A stretch of DNA of 23,542 bases from a virus: positions 1-23,542 of IMG/VR virus record IMGVR_UViG_3300027917_003858, one strand, 5' to 3'. The notes below the pieces were generated by a model. The model did no database searches. It worked only from the letters and a program-made list of their open reading frames with translations, and had not been told where the DNA came from. Within the stretch, counting starts at the first letter, position 1; every line of letters starts with the position of its first letter. The translations under genes and the position numbers were made by a program. Below, piece by piece: positions 1 through 7,857 of this stretch.

Positions 1-1077
1 CTGCAGAAGGTGGCTCAGGGTCGGGGCCTTCAGCTCGGCAAGCCCGAGGGAGGAAGAGGTCTCGGGCCGGGAAAAGGTAAGGGCCCCTTCCGGGGAACCG
101 GTGAGGGACCGGGGACCGGAGAGTGTGCGAAGAAGACCGCCGCCAAAAATGAGTGGGAGCTTGGTCCCATAGGGGATATGCAGAACACCAAGTTTTCAAG
201 GTATTTGGAAGCTACGGGAAGAGTAAAGCATTTAGAAAGTCCTCCAAAGAAGGGCACGCCCGAGTACGAGGATTTGGCCAAGGCACATAAGAGGTGGATG
301 GCCGGAGATAGCGTGCCGGTGAAGCAGGGACCCCAAAGGCTGTCGTATCGTGACGAGCAGCGGCAGAAGGTGAAAAGCTTTTTGGGGTTGGGCAAGAAAG
401 CAGCCGCGGAGGTGACGGTCAGCCGCGCCCCAAAAGTCCGTAAGCGCCAACTGGAGGCGCTGAAGTCCAGAGGGATGGAGGGGCCGACGAAGACTGCGGT
501 TTCGCGCGAGTGGGTAATCGAGCGCGTGGCGGAAGGTGCACGCAAGGCACTGGCACAGAAGGGTGGGCACACTCGCGTCCGTAGATTTGCAGAGAAGATG
601 GAAGCCTTAGGTGATGTCTCCAGAAGTCGAGCGCGGGAGATAGCCCGTGAGACTAAGTCAGTTCCTCCGATACCTGAGAAGTATCTGGCTGCGCACCGAC
701 GCGCGTCGAAAGCAAACATCGCGAGCATGGCGGCGCAAGAGCATCTAGGTTACTTTCCTTGGAAGAGGATCAGCCCCGGTGGTCCTAAATCTAAGTACAG
801 GACCGAAGGGCGTCCGTTTTTTGGGCCCGAGGTTTCTCGGGGCACGCACAGTACGCCAGAGAGGCTTACACAGAAAGTACTGGTCAAAGCAAGTGCTGTC
901 CGTCGCGCTTTGATCAAGCAAGCCATCGGCGTGATGCCTCTGGCTGTGAGCGCGATGGTGCTGCCCAGCGCACTCAGCGAATCAAAGAAGAATCTGCGGG
1001 CTGCCCGCGGTGCGGGTGGCGGTGTCGTGACTCCTCAACAGATGAAACTGCAGAGGCAACGAATGGGGTTGGTGTGA
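1..1077 (+). CDS. Unknown basic phage protein, 5' end outside window
   Basis: The reading frame is open from the first base, so the gene probably starts upstream; a GTG at position 10 is the first possible start inside the window. The visible product is about 358 residues and strongly basic. It opens with a Gly/Pro/Lys low-complexity stretch (about the first 45 residues) and continues with Arg/Lys-rich, probably helical sequence. A short hydrophobic segment lies near residues 300-325 (IGVMPLAVSAMVLPSAL), followed by a Gly-rich tail. No enzyme motif was recognised. It is the first of five rightward genes ending in the portal, and its TGA overlaps the next start codon, so it is co-expressed with head genes. 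A virion or DNA-associated internal protein is a reasonable inference, but the function is unknown. Codon use looks slightly more AT-rich than in the downstream genes. Confidence 0.6.
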   Translation: MQKVAQGRGLQLGKPEGGRGLGPGKGKGPFRGTGEGPGTGECAKKTAAKNEWELGPIGDMQNTKFSRYLEATGRVKHLESPPKKGTPEYEDLAKAHKRWMAGDSVPVKQGPQRLSYRDEQRQKVKSFLGLGKKAAAEVTVSRAPKVRKRQLEALKSRGMEGPTKTAVSREWVIERVAEGARKALAQKGGHTRVRRFAEKMEALGDVSRSRAREIARETKSVPPIPEKYLAAHRRASKANIASMAAQEHLGYFPWKRISPGGPKSKYRTEGRPFFGPEVSRGTHSTPERLTQKVLVKASAVRRALIKQAIGVMPLAVSAMVLPSALSESKKNLRAARGAGGGVVTPQQMKLQRQRMGLV

Positions 1078-2012
1078 TGACCGATATCGTTACGAGACAA
1101 CAGTACTGGGGCAGTTTCCAGCCGAAGCAAGCAGAAGCTGCGGGCACTCACGCGATGCCGCATGGTGCTCCAATAGGCAAGCCCAAGGTTCCGAAGGCGA
1201 TCCGAAAGACAGGGGCGGCTGGCCCGGAGGAGAAGGTCGCTCCGCCTCCCGCGGGTGTGGAGCCCGCTGTCGGCGGCGAACAGCCCGAGAAGAACCCTCA
1301 GGCGGCTCCGATCAACCCTCGGGTGAACGTGGCTGGCAAGGAGCCGCCGGCGCCCACGCCGGAAAAGAAGGCCAGCGCCTACGCACTACCGTCGCTGCAG
1401 CGGTACCCACTCGACAGCTTCGATGAAGTCGAGAAGGCTGCCGAATACTTCGATACCTGGCGCGGCCATTTTGCCCCGGTGCACCGGCGGGAGTACTGCC
1501 TCAACCTGGTGAAGAGGGCCTCAGTGCTGGGCATCCCGCTCAGCGACACGATCCGGAAGTACGGTTCGGCCGAGCGCGCACCGGCGGAGGAAGTGAAGAT
1601 CGCCATCGACACTCGAAAGGGTGTGGTGCTGGACGAGATTCATGCTGGTGCGCTCACCAAGCTTGCGGAGTCCTGGCCGGCCATCCCACCGGAGGTCCTC
1701 GCCGAGGTCCTGAGCGAGTTCGACAAGACCGCGGGCATCGACCACCTATACGACGAGCAGATTCCAGATCCGTACTGGTCGGTGTTCGGCGAGAAGACCG
1801 CTCAGGAAGAGACGCATGTCATCGGCAACGAGATCGTCTCGGACAAACAGCTGACGCTGCTGGCGCAGTCGCCCAGTCAGGGGCTGATCGATTTGTACGG
1901 CAAGGACTTCGCCAAGGAGTTCAAGGAAGATCCGAAGGGCATTTTCGAGTCGCTGCCGATGGACCAGAAAAAAGTCCTGGCGCGTATGGCAAACGACATC
2001 CAAAGCCCTTAG
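1077..2012 (+). CDS. Unknown phage protein, probable virion component
   Basis: The gene encodes 311 aa from ATG at 1077; a GTG one codon earlier (1074) is an equal candidate. The previous gene's TGA shares its last base with this ATG, which implies translational coupling. The first roughly 100 residues are Pro/Ala/Lys-rich and look disordered (repeated APPPAG, PEKNPQ-like segments). The remainder looks folded and helical, with aromatic and acidic residues. Several short KxA-type segments recur (EKKASA, VEKAAE, VKRASV, TKLAES, DKTAGI, EKTAQE). There is no catalytic motif, signal peptide or membrane segment. It sits in the pre-portal gene cluster, so a scaffold-like, internal head or adaptor role is possible but cannot be shown. 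The coding call is secure from the unbroken frame and tight packing. Confidence 0.72.
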   Translation: MTDIVTRQQYWGSFQPKQAEAAGTHAMPHGAPIGKPKVPKAIRKTGAAGPEEKVAPPPAGVEPAVGGEQPEKNPQAAPINPRVNVAGKEPPAPTPEKKASAYALPSLQRYPLDSFDEVEKAAEYFDTWRGHFAPVHRREYCLNLVKRASVLGIPLSDTIRKYGSAERAPAEEVKIAIDTRKGVVLDEIHAGALTKLAESWPAIPPEVLAEVLSEFDKTAGIDHLYDEQIPDPYWSVFGEKTAQEETHVIGNEIVSDKQLTLLAQSPSQGLIDLYGKDFAKEFKEDPKGIFESLPMDQKKVLARMANDIQSP

Positions 2013-2021
2013 GATGTATAC

Positions 2022-2825
2022 GTGGCCGAGCACACTGACTTCGAGAAGCGGTTTCATGACGCCCTAGAAGCCATCGGCGCCGTGAAGCCAGCTCCGCCTG
2101 ACGAGCCGGCGGATGAAGCAGTTGAGGGTCTTGAAGTCGCGGAATCGGACACTGAGGTCGCCAAGCTCTCCACGCCCACGGCCATCAATCTGTTTCAGCA
2201 CCCGGACATCCACCCGGTGGTCCTGGACTTGTGCCTGCTGAAGAAGTACGGGCCGGACTGGCTGTACTGGGAAACGGAGACCCTGCGCCATCACATACCA
2301 CAGGACTTCCGTACTTCCTTCAGCGACAGGGAGTCCTCAGTCAGCGATCTCAACATCGGCAAGGTGCAGGCTATGAAAGTCCTGCACTACAACGATACGT
2401 ACTGGCAGCGATGGGAAGTCTTCAACTGGTGCACGCAGCCCTTCAACTATCTGTATGTGGACTTCGAGATCATGCAGCCGCCCTCGGCCGCGCAGATGAT
2501 GGTGTCGGTGGACACAGCGCGCCACGTGCGGTCGGATGTAGAATGGACCGATGAGGTGAAGAACTTCATCCAGGAGGCCTGCAGATTCGACGGCGTGTTC
2601 TGCCCTCCCATACCTTTGGACTTCGTCGAGGTGGGCACGAAGCATGGTCTGCTGGACTGTGAGGACGTGCAGGCCCGGTGGCCGGACGTCCGAAAGACGG
2701 GTCGGCTGCCGCCTGAGGAGACCCCGGAAAACGAACAGCTGCGAAGGAACCTGGAGTCCCACCGTTACATGCTCCGCAACCAGGATCGGCTGCAGAGCCA
2801 GATGCACCTGGTGCTGAATGTTTGA
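2022..2825 (+). CDS. Unknown conserved-looking phage protein upstream of portal
   Basis: The gene encodes 267 aa from GTG at 2022, nine nt after the preceding stop, with an AGGA purine stretch 7-8 nt upstream. The first roughly 50 residues are acidic and Pro-rich. The body is aromatic-rich and looks globular: LKKYGPDWLYWETETL near residues 73-88, then a region with several Trp, Tyr and Cys residues (YWQRWEVFNWCTQPFNYLY). The C-terminal 40 residues are charged and probably helical. No known motif was recognised. Its 3' end overlaps the start of the next gene by 8 nt. Location in the portal operon suggests a virion or virion-assembly role, which is inference only. Confidence 0.72.
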   Translation: MAEHTDFEKRFHDALEAIGAVKPAPPDEPADEAVEGLEVAESDTEVAKLSTPTAINLFQHPDIHPVVLDLCLLKKYGPDWLYWETETLRHHIPQDFRTSFSDRESSVSDLNIGKVQAMKVLHYNDTYWQRWEVFNWCTQPFNYLYVDFEIMQPPSAAQMMVSVDTARHVRSDVEWTDEVKNFIQEACRFDGVFCPPIPLDFVEVGTKHGLLDCEDVQARWPDVRKTGRLPPEETPENEQLRRNLESHRYMLRNQDRLQSQMHLVLNV

Positions 2826-3822
2826 CGCTGCTCCATTTTTGCACAGTTTCCAGGAGGAGCTCACCAAGGAGGCGCTCGCGCCCTTGCTGCGCCGGGTCGC
2901 GCCCGCGCTCGGGTCGGGCGTTGGGATCGGCGGCACGCTGGGCGGTGTGGGCGGCGCGCTGCATGGCGGGGTGAAGGGTTACCGTGAGGCGCGCAGGGAA
3001 GGCGCTGGTGGCGGGCTGGCGACGATACAGGGGTTGGAGCGCGCACTTGGCAGCGGGGCCAAGGGTGCCCTCCTGGGCGCCACAACGGGCGCTGCCGGGC
3101 TAGCCGGCGCTCGGGCGCTCGGGTCTACCGCAGGGGCCGGTCTGGCTGCGCGTGAGGGCTTCTTCCCGGCCCTGGCCCGTTTTGGGCAGAGGCAGCTCCA
3201 CGGCTTCACCGGGTGGAAGCCCCAGGCCGTTCGTGGGAAGGGAGGCCTCCGGTCCATCCGCGGAGGTGCCTGGGATGCGGAGAAGCGCTTGGCTACTATG
3301 CAGCAAGCGTACAAGGAGGCACCGACCCCTGCGAACCTGCGGAAGATGCAGCGAGCCGAGAAGTACCGCAATCTCGCCCTCGAGTCGGAGGCTATGGGCC
3401 TGACCAGCATTCCAGGCTACGCCAAGTCGCTGGTCCGCCAGCCGGGGAAGACGCTACGTACGGGCATGGGCGAGGTGTGGCATGGCATGGAGCCCATCGG
3501 GCGTGGGCTGATTTTCGGCCTGCCGGCCTACGGTACCGCGCGGGCGCTGACGACCGAGGGCGCTCCCGGCGAAGGAGGTAGGCTGGAGCGAGCAGGCGAG
3601 CAGCTGGGGATGCTGGCCTATGGGCTGGGCCCGATGCCCATCATGTCCCAGCTCGCGCTGCAACCAGCGATCAGCGGTGGGCTGAAGCGAGTCGGGAGGC
3701 TGGCACAGCGGCGGCGGCGGCCGGCCGAGCCCCCGAGCCCTCCTGGGCCGGTGGAGCCGGGGGGCGGGATGACACAAGCGGAGGATCGTGTGTACACTGA
3801 CCGGGCGGCGGCAAATCTATGA
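2818..3822 (+). CDS. Gly/Ala-rich putative membrane-active virion protein
   Basis: The gene encodes 334 aa from ATG at 2818, inside the end of the previous gene (8-nt overlap). After an amphipathic N-terminus (SFQEELTKEAL, residues 10-20) there are two long Gly/Ala-rich hydrophobic stretches at about residues 31-55 and 77-112. Both have glycine-zipper spacing (repeated GxxxG). A third hydrophobic patch lies near residues 230-280. The C-terminus is a run of arginines followed by a Pro/Gly-rich tail. Glycine-zipper segments of this kind occur in membrane-inserting peptides and in some internal head or ejection proteins of tailed phages, so a membrane-active injected protein is a plausible inference. 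No signal peptide is evident. The stop codon overlaps the portal ATG by 4 nt (ATGA), so the two are coupled. Confidence 0.68.
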   Translation: MFDAAPFLHSFQEELTKEALAPLLRRVAPALGSGVGIGGTLGGVGGALHGGVKGYREARREGAGGGLATIQGLERALGSGAKGALLGATTGAAGLAGARALGSTAGAGLAAREGFFPALARFGQRQLHGFTGWKPQAVRGKGGLRSIRGGAWDAEKRLATMQQAYKEAPTPANLRKMQRAEKYRNLALESEAMGLTSIPGYAKSLVRQPGKTLRTGMGEVWHGMEPIGRGLIFGLPAYGTARALTTEGAPGEGGRLERAGEQLGMLAYGLGPMPIMSQLALQPAISGGLKRVGRLAQRRRRPAEPPSPPGPVEPGGGMTQAEDRVYTDRAAANL

Positions 3823-5813
3823 TTGGTGGACTCGGCATAGGGCCCTCGACAGCGGTCAATCGTTTCGCCATTACCCGCGGGCGTTTGCACGGCGGGGTCA
3901 TCACACAGGGTGTCAACTACCCGCATCCCTTCTTCGACATCGCTCACACGTATCTGCCGGTCAGCATCAAGCAGCTGTTCCGCTGGTGTCGCTACTACTT
4001 CCTGACCAATCCACTTATCAACGCCACGGTCTTCAAGCTCAGCGAGTATCCGATCACCGACATCACGGTAGTGCATGACAACCCCAAGGTGGTCGAGCGC
4101 TGGACGGAGTACTTCCAGGAGCACCTGCGCTACCGTCCGTGGCAGGTGGAGTGCGGTCTTGACTACCACGCGCTGGGCAACTGCTCGGTGAGCATCGGCT
4201 TTCCATTCCACAAGTACCTGAAGTGTCAGTACTGCGGGTTCATGGAGCAGGCGAACCGTATTCGCTCTCAGTGGGTGTTCACGAACTTGGCATTCCGTCT
4301 GACCTGCCCGAAGTGCGGTACTACTTCCGAGGCGGGAGTGGAGGACTTCTACTACCGAGATGCCAACGGCATCAGGCTCATCCGCTGGAACTGCGAGTTC
4401 ATGGAGATCTCGTATAACGAGGTCACGGGCGACTCGACGTACTTCTACAACATCCCGCCGATGGTCAAGAACGATATCGTCATCGGCAAGAAGGATATCG
4501 TCGAGACCACACCGCAAGTCTTCATCCAGGCGCTGAAGCAGAACAAGGGCATCATCTTCGCCAAGGACAACTTCTTCCACATGAAGCGCCCTACGCTGGC
4601 GCAGCAGGACCGCGGATGGGGGATCCCCATCATCCTGCCGGTGCTCAAGGACACCTTCTACCTGCAGATCATGAAGAAGGCTCAGGAGGCCATCCTGCTC
4701 GAGCACATCGTCCCACTGCGCGTGCTCTTCCCACAGGCGGGCTCGGGCACCAGCGATCCGTACACGACGATCAACCTGGTGGAGTGGCGCGACCACGTCG
4801 CCACGGAGATCGCCCGGTGGCGCTATGACAACAACTACATTCCCATCATGCCCATCCCTCTTGGAAATCAGACCATCGGAGGGGATGGACGTGCTCTGCT
4901 ACTCACCCCGGAGATTCAGGCGTGGTCAGAGCACATCATGTCCGGTCTTGGGGTGCCAAGGGAGTTCCTGCTCGGAGGGATGTCTTACGCCGGGACTAAC
5001 GTCTCCATGCGTATGCTCGAGAACCAGTTCATCGGGTTCATCCTTCGGCACAAGCAGCTGGCAAACTGGGTGATGAAGCAGGTCGCCAGTTACATGGACT
5101 GGCCGGAGGCGGAGATCCGCTTCAAGCCCTTCAAGATGGCCGACGACATTCAGCGCAAGGCCTACCTCTTCCAGCTCAACCAGGCGCAGAAGGTCTCTGA
5201 CAGCACGCTGTTGGCCGACGCCGACCTGGATCAGATTCAGGAAGACGAAATCATGCTCAAGGAGACGGCCAAGCGCTTGGAGGCCAGCAAGAAGCAGCAG
5301 CTGGCCATGGCTGAGATTCAGGGCGAAGCGCAAGTGGTCATGGCCAAGTCTCAGGCCAAGGCGCAGCAGACCCTCATGAAGGCACAGCAGTCTCCGCCGG
5401 CGGAGGGCGAGCCTGGGCACGATGCACTGCAGCAGATGGGCAGCCCCATGAGCGCGCAGCAGCAGATACAGCAGCAGGGACCACAGCTCGGTGGAGACAG
5501 CCAGCAGACTACCGTGGGCATGGACATCCATCAGTACGCGCAGGCGCTGGCACAGCAGTTCGTGATGCTGACGCCGGAGCAGCAACAGATGGCCCTGCAG
5601 AATCTACAGCAGCAGAGTCCTGAGCTGGCACAGTTGGTGATGCAGTACGCCAAGCAGCTGATGTCGCAGCAACAGCAGGGCGCGCAGGTGCAGACGCCTC
5701 CCATGCTCGGGCCCGGTCAGGCGCAGCCGGCAGCGATGCGTGCGGCCACTCAGGTTGACATGCGTCCGCAACCGCAACAGCTTCCGCCACGAAGGGCAGC
5801 GGCATCAGTTTAG
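3819..5813 (+). CDS. Portal protein with inserted zinc ribbon
   Basis: The gene encodes 664 aa from ATG at 3819, in an ATGA overlap with the preceding gene. The portal is the dodecameric ring at one head vertex through which DNA is packaged and ejected. The call rests on size, position, and the overall pattern. An alpha/beta N-terminal body includes a DYHALGNCSVS segment like the 'YDYHVLGNA' region of many portals. A central region (PIMPIPLGNQTIGGDGRALLLTPE, about 344-367, then a GLGVPREFLLGG segment near 380) matches portal clip/stem-type sequence. The C-terminus is a long helical, Gln-rich tail. Two CxxC pairs at residues 136/139 and 163/166 form a probable zinc ribbon. Residues about 460-520 are Lys/Glu/Ala/Gln-rich and coiled-coil-like, and residues about 520-640 are Gln-rich and low in complexity. 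It is the last gene of its operon, followed by a terminator hairpin. Confidence 0.82.
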   Translation: MIGGLGIGPSTAVNRFAITRGRLHGGVITQGVNYPHPFFDIAHTYLPVSIKQLFRWCRYYFLTNPLINATVFKLSEYPITDITVVHDNPKVVERWTEYFQEHLRYRPWQVECGLDYHALGNCSVSIGFPFHKYLKCQYCGFMEQANRIRSQWVFTNLAFRLTCPKCGTTSEAGVEDFYYRDANGIRLIRWNCEFMEISYNEVTGDSTYFYNIPPMVKNDIVIGKKDIVETTPQVFIQALKQNKGIIFAKDNFFHMKRPTLAQQDRGWGIPIILPVLKDTFYLQIMKKAQEAILLEHIVPLRVLFPQAGSGTSDPYTTINLVEWRDHVATEIARWRYDNNYIPIMPIPLGNQTIGGDGRALLLTPEIQAWSEHIMSGLGVPREFLLGGMSYAGTNVSMRMLENQFIGFILRHKQLANWVMKQVASYMDWPEAEIRFKPFKMADDIQRKAYLFQLNQAQKVSDSTLLADADLDQIQEDEIMLKETAKRLEASKKQQLAMAEIQGEAQVVMAKSQAKAQQTLMKAQQSPPAEGEPGHDALQQMGSPMSAQQQIQQQGPQLGGDSQQTTVGMDIHQYAQALAQQFVMLTPEQQQMALQNLQQQSPELAQLVMQYAKQLMSQQQQGAQVQTPPMLGPGQAQPAAMRAATQVDMRPQPQQLPPRRAAASV

Positions 5814-5816
5814 GCT

Positions 5817-5850
5817 AGGAAAAGAGCGGGGAAGTGCCCCCGCTCCTTTC
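5817..5850. terminator. Bidirectional hairpin terminator between convergent genes
   Basis: A perfect 8-bp GC-rich stem, GAGCGGGG (5824-5831) with CCCCGCTC (5838-5845), closes a 6-nt loop. It has an A-rich flank on the left (GGAAAA) and CCTTTCC on the right. It lies 10 nt after the portal stop and 35 nt past the stop of the leftward gene. That is the expected place for a shared terminator between convergent genes. The T-tracts are short, so efficiency is uncertain. Confidence 0.7.
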
Positions 5851-5880
5851 CCTGTCGGGATGGCGTCGTTCTCTTGCGCG

Positions 5881-6315
5881 TCAGCCCTGGGGATGGAACA
5901 CGGTGTAGTTGTCGAATCCCTGGTCGGCGCAGCACACCGGTTTGGGATCGGACCCCGGCTGTCCCGTGGGCTGCGGGGGAGCGACCTCGGCTTGCGCCTT
6001 GGCGATCTCCGCCTCGACCATCTCCCAGGTGAGGTGCCCCGCCTGGTCGCGCTGCTTCTTCAGAACCTCCGCCAGGTTTTTCGCGAGCTTGTTGTAGTCC
6101 GTGAGGTAGTAGCCGACCACCTCGGTCGCCGCGGCGGCGGCCTGGGTGACGACGACGGCAGCGCTCAACACGGCCTGCGTGGGGCGGAAGAACTGCTTCA
6201 TGCAAGCCTTGTCGAGCCCGAGGGCCTCGACGAAGCAGTTCTTGATGCCGATCGAGTTGCGCTTCACGACGAGAGCCGCTGCGACGATCGCACGGATGTG
6301 CACGTTCGTATTCAT
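5881..6315 (-). CDS. Small Ala-rich phage protein of unknown function
   Basis: The gene encodes 144 aa and starts at ATG 6315, preceded by a strong ribosome-binding site (GAGGTG, 4 nt spacing). The N-terminal 17 residues are hydrophobic (RAIVAAALVV) but followed at once by Lys-Arg. A second hydrophobic Ala/Val stretch at about residues 47-71 could be a membrane segment or a buried helix. Residues 72-112 are charged and helical, coiled-coil-like. The last 30 residues are Pro/Gly-rich with a CC pair (128-129). It stands alone as a leftward unit with its own promoter-like motif upstream and a terminator downstream. The layout and a potential membrane helix would fit a small lysis or membrane protein, but nothing specific supports that. 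Confidence 0.68.
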   Translation of the reverse strand: MNTNVHIRAIVAAALVVKRNSIGIKNCFVEALGLDKACMKQFFRPTQAVLSAAVVVTQAAAAATEVVGYYLTDYNKLAKNLAEVLKKQRDQAGHLTWEMVEAEIAKAQAEVAPPQPTGQPGSDPKPVCCADQGFDNYTVFHPQG

Positions 6316-6319
6316 CTTT

Positions 6320-6325
6320 CACCTC
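6320..6325 (-). promoter_or_regulatory. Shine-Dalgarno site fixing the 6315 start
   Basis: GAGGTG on the minus strand, four nt before the ATG at 6315, is a near-consensus anti-16S match. It is one of the clearest ribosome-binding sites in the window. Confidence 0.75.
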
Positions 6326-6359
6326 GTGTGCGAAGAGAAGCGTGACTGCTCCTCTTACT

Positions 6360-6378
6360 ATTATTCTTATCCCCGTTT
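6360..6378 (-). promoter_or_regulatory. Candidate phage promoter motif, copy 1
   Basis: Read on the minus strand the element is AAACGGGGATAAGAATAAT. It lies about 44 nt before the ATG at 6315 and just downstream of the terminator of the preceding leftward operon. It matches 15 of 19 positions of the element before the other leftward unit (10566-10584), with GATAAGAA fully conserved. The position suits a promoter, and AATAAT resembles a -10 box, but no good -35 box sits 16-18 bp upstream. That leaves a phage-specific promoter as a possibility. Confidence 0.5.
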
Positions 6379-6403
6379 TCAGGGCGTTTTTGAGGCTAAG
6401 GAA

Positions 6404-6427
6404 ACCCCGCCGGGTTTCCCCGGCGGC
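6404..6427 (-). terminator. Hairpin terminator of the leftward operon
   Basis: A perfect 8-bp stem, CCGCCGGG (6407-6414) with CCCGGCGG (6419-6426), closes a GAAA tetraloop when read leftward. It is followed by GGTTTCCTT on the minus strand. It starts 3 nt after the stop of the VWA-type gene. The stable GNRA-type loop and the position support an intrinsic terminator, although the T-tract is interrupted. Confidence 0.72.
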
Positions 6428-6429
6428 CC

Positions 6430-7857
6430 CTACCGTTCGTAAGGATCGCGTAGCTTTTGGTCATCGCTGACCACCACAAGGTGCCCCCATCTGGCGGGCC
6501 TGCGTCCGTTGGGCGTGGGCACGATGCACCACACCACTTCCATGTCCTGCGGAGGGTTCTCTGGCGCCACTCCGTCGCCGTCGGTGAAGTAGATACAGAT
6601 GTCCGGTTTCGGTTTGAGCTTCCGGACTGCTTCGAGTGCAGGTCTGAAATCAGTACCTCCTCTACCATACACAGGAAGGGTAGCTACATCTCTCATGCGT
6701 ATTCTCTTGGGCTCGATTGACACCTTGGAGTCGGCATCGAACCACCAGGCATCGTCGATGCCCAGCTGCTTGAATACGCCCACTGTCTCGGCTCGCGCCG
6801 GCAACAGCTGTTCCGCTCCCATTGAGCCGGAGCTGTCTTCAACGATCACCACTACTACTTTTCGGTCCACCATCCCCGGACGGATGATGCCTCTGGTGTA
6901 AGACTTCTTGGACGGGTACCGCATGGAATAGTCGGCTTGCCCGCACACGATGCGTCCCGTCGCTCGGCGTATGACTCGGCTGAGCGTCATGCGCCACGGC
7001 ACGACGGACGGTCCGGGCTTCTCCTGCAGGAGTTCTTCCAGGCTGCCCGGGATATCCCCGCGCCCCATGGACGCGGACTCTTTCACTGCCTGTAGCGTCT
7101 CATCGCGTAGACGCTTCACATCAGCAGGTGTTCTGCCTATCGCAGCGTCGAGCTGCTCTTCAAGGCTTCTGCTCAGCGGGCTTCCAGCGCAGCTGCCGCA
7201 GTGGCCCGCGGCGGGCCCACGTTGATCTTGGTGCTGGCCCGCACCGTTTCCGGGATCGCCTTTCTTGTCTCCCTTGCCATTCCCTGTGCTGTCACCATCT
7301 CCGTGCCCGCTCTGGCCGAAGCGGCCGCCACAATACTCGTGCACCTGGGGCATTTTATTCTGCAGCAGTTCATAGTACTGCTCGCCAGTGAGCCCAGGCT
7401 TCAGGCCAAAAGTGCGCGGGTAGCACCCACCCTCAGGCAGTTTGAACGCAGCTTTCTCTAGGTCGTGGTTGATGGGCAAGTCGAAAGCGATGTTGGCCAA
7501 CTCTTGGTTGGGCATGGCTTCGATTCGTTCCATATCCCGAAGGACGTGCATTACCTCGTGAGCCAGTAGACCACCACGTCTTTCAGTGGCTTCTTTACGC
7601 CTGTCGGTCGTGCTGAGATTGGTATCCAGTTTGTCCTCGATGCCCAGGAACCATTCTGGATCCATGTACAGGACCATGCCCCGTGTCACGCCGAACCCAC
7701 CTTTTCCGCCAGTCTGGGCCAGCATGCCGGGCAGGACTTTCGGCACGAGACCATAGAGAGTCGCGGAGAAGTATGGTGCTCTGTGCAGAAGATACGCCCT
7801 GGCCGCGGCCAGGGCATCCAAGCACTTCAGCTCTAGTTCTTCAGGAGTATTACTCAT
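6430..7857 (-). CDS. VWA-like protein with metallopeptidase-like N-terminus
   Basis: The gene encodes 475 aa. Residues 100-104 are HEVMH, an HExxH zinc-metallopeptidase signature, followed near 121-133 by NIAFDLPINHDL, the usual companion segment in DUF2201-type proteins. Residues about 180-225 form a Gly/Asp/Gln-rich linker with a CxxC. The C-terminal domain (about 330-475) is a von Willebrand A fold with a complete MIDAS: DSSGSM at 341-346, Thr402 in GGTDF, and Asp426 in TDGDG. Such VWA proteins pair with MoxR AAA+ ATPases as metal-dependent chaperone or remodelling systems. The pairing holds here: the ATPase gene lies directly upstream with an 8-nt overlap (ATGAGTAA). It is the last gene of the operon and is followed by a terminator. 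Whether the HEVMH domain is an active protease is unknown. Confidence 0.88.
   Translation of the reverse strand: MSNTPEELELKCLDALAAARAYLLHRAPYFSATLYGLVPKVLPGMLAQTGGKGGFGVTRGMVLYMDPEWFLGIEDKLDTNLSTTDRRKEATERRGGLLAHEVMHVLRDMERIEAMPNQELANIAFDLPINHDLEKAAFKLPEGGCYPRTFGLKPGLTGEQYYELLQNKMPQVHEYCGGRFGQSGHGDGDSTGNGKGDKKGDPGNGAGQHQDQRGPAAGHCGSCAGSPLSRSLEEQLDAAIGRTPADVKRLRDETLQAVKESASMGRGDIPGSLEELLQEKPGPSVVPWRMTLSRVIRRATGRIVCGQADYSMRYPSKKSYTRGIIRPGMVDRKVVVVIVEDSSGSMGAEQLLPARAETVGVFKQLGIDDAWWFDADSKVSIEPKRIRMRDVATLPVYGRGGTDFRPALEAVRKLKPKPDICIYFTDGDGVAPENPPQDMEVVWCIVPTPNGRRPARWGHLVVVSDDQKLRDPYER

Noticed and set aside
3618-4796. 392-aa leftward open frame
   Set aside because: Antisense shadow of the portal and preceding gene; no domain or ribosome site.
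5380-5720. CAG-rich tract as a DNA microsatellite
   Set aside because: It is irregular, mixes CAG and CAA, and simply encodes the Gln-rich tail of the portal.
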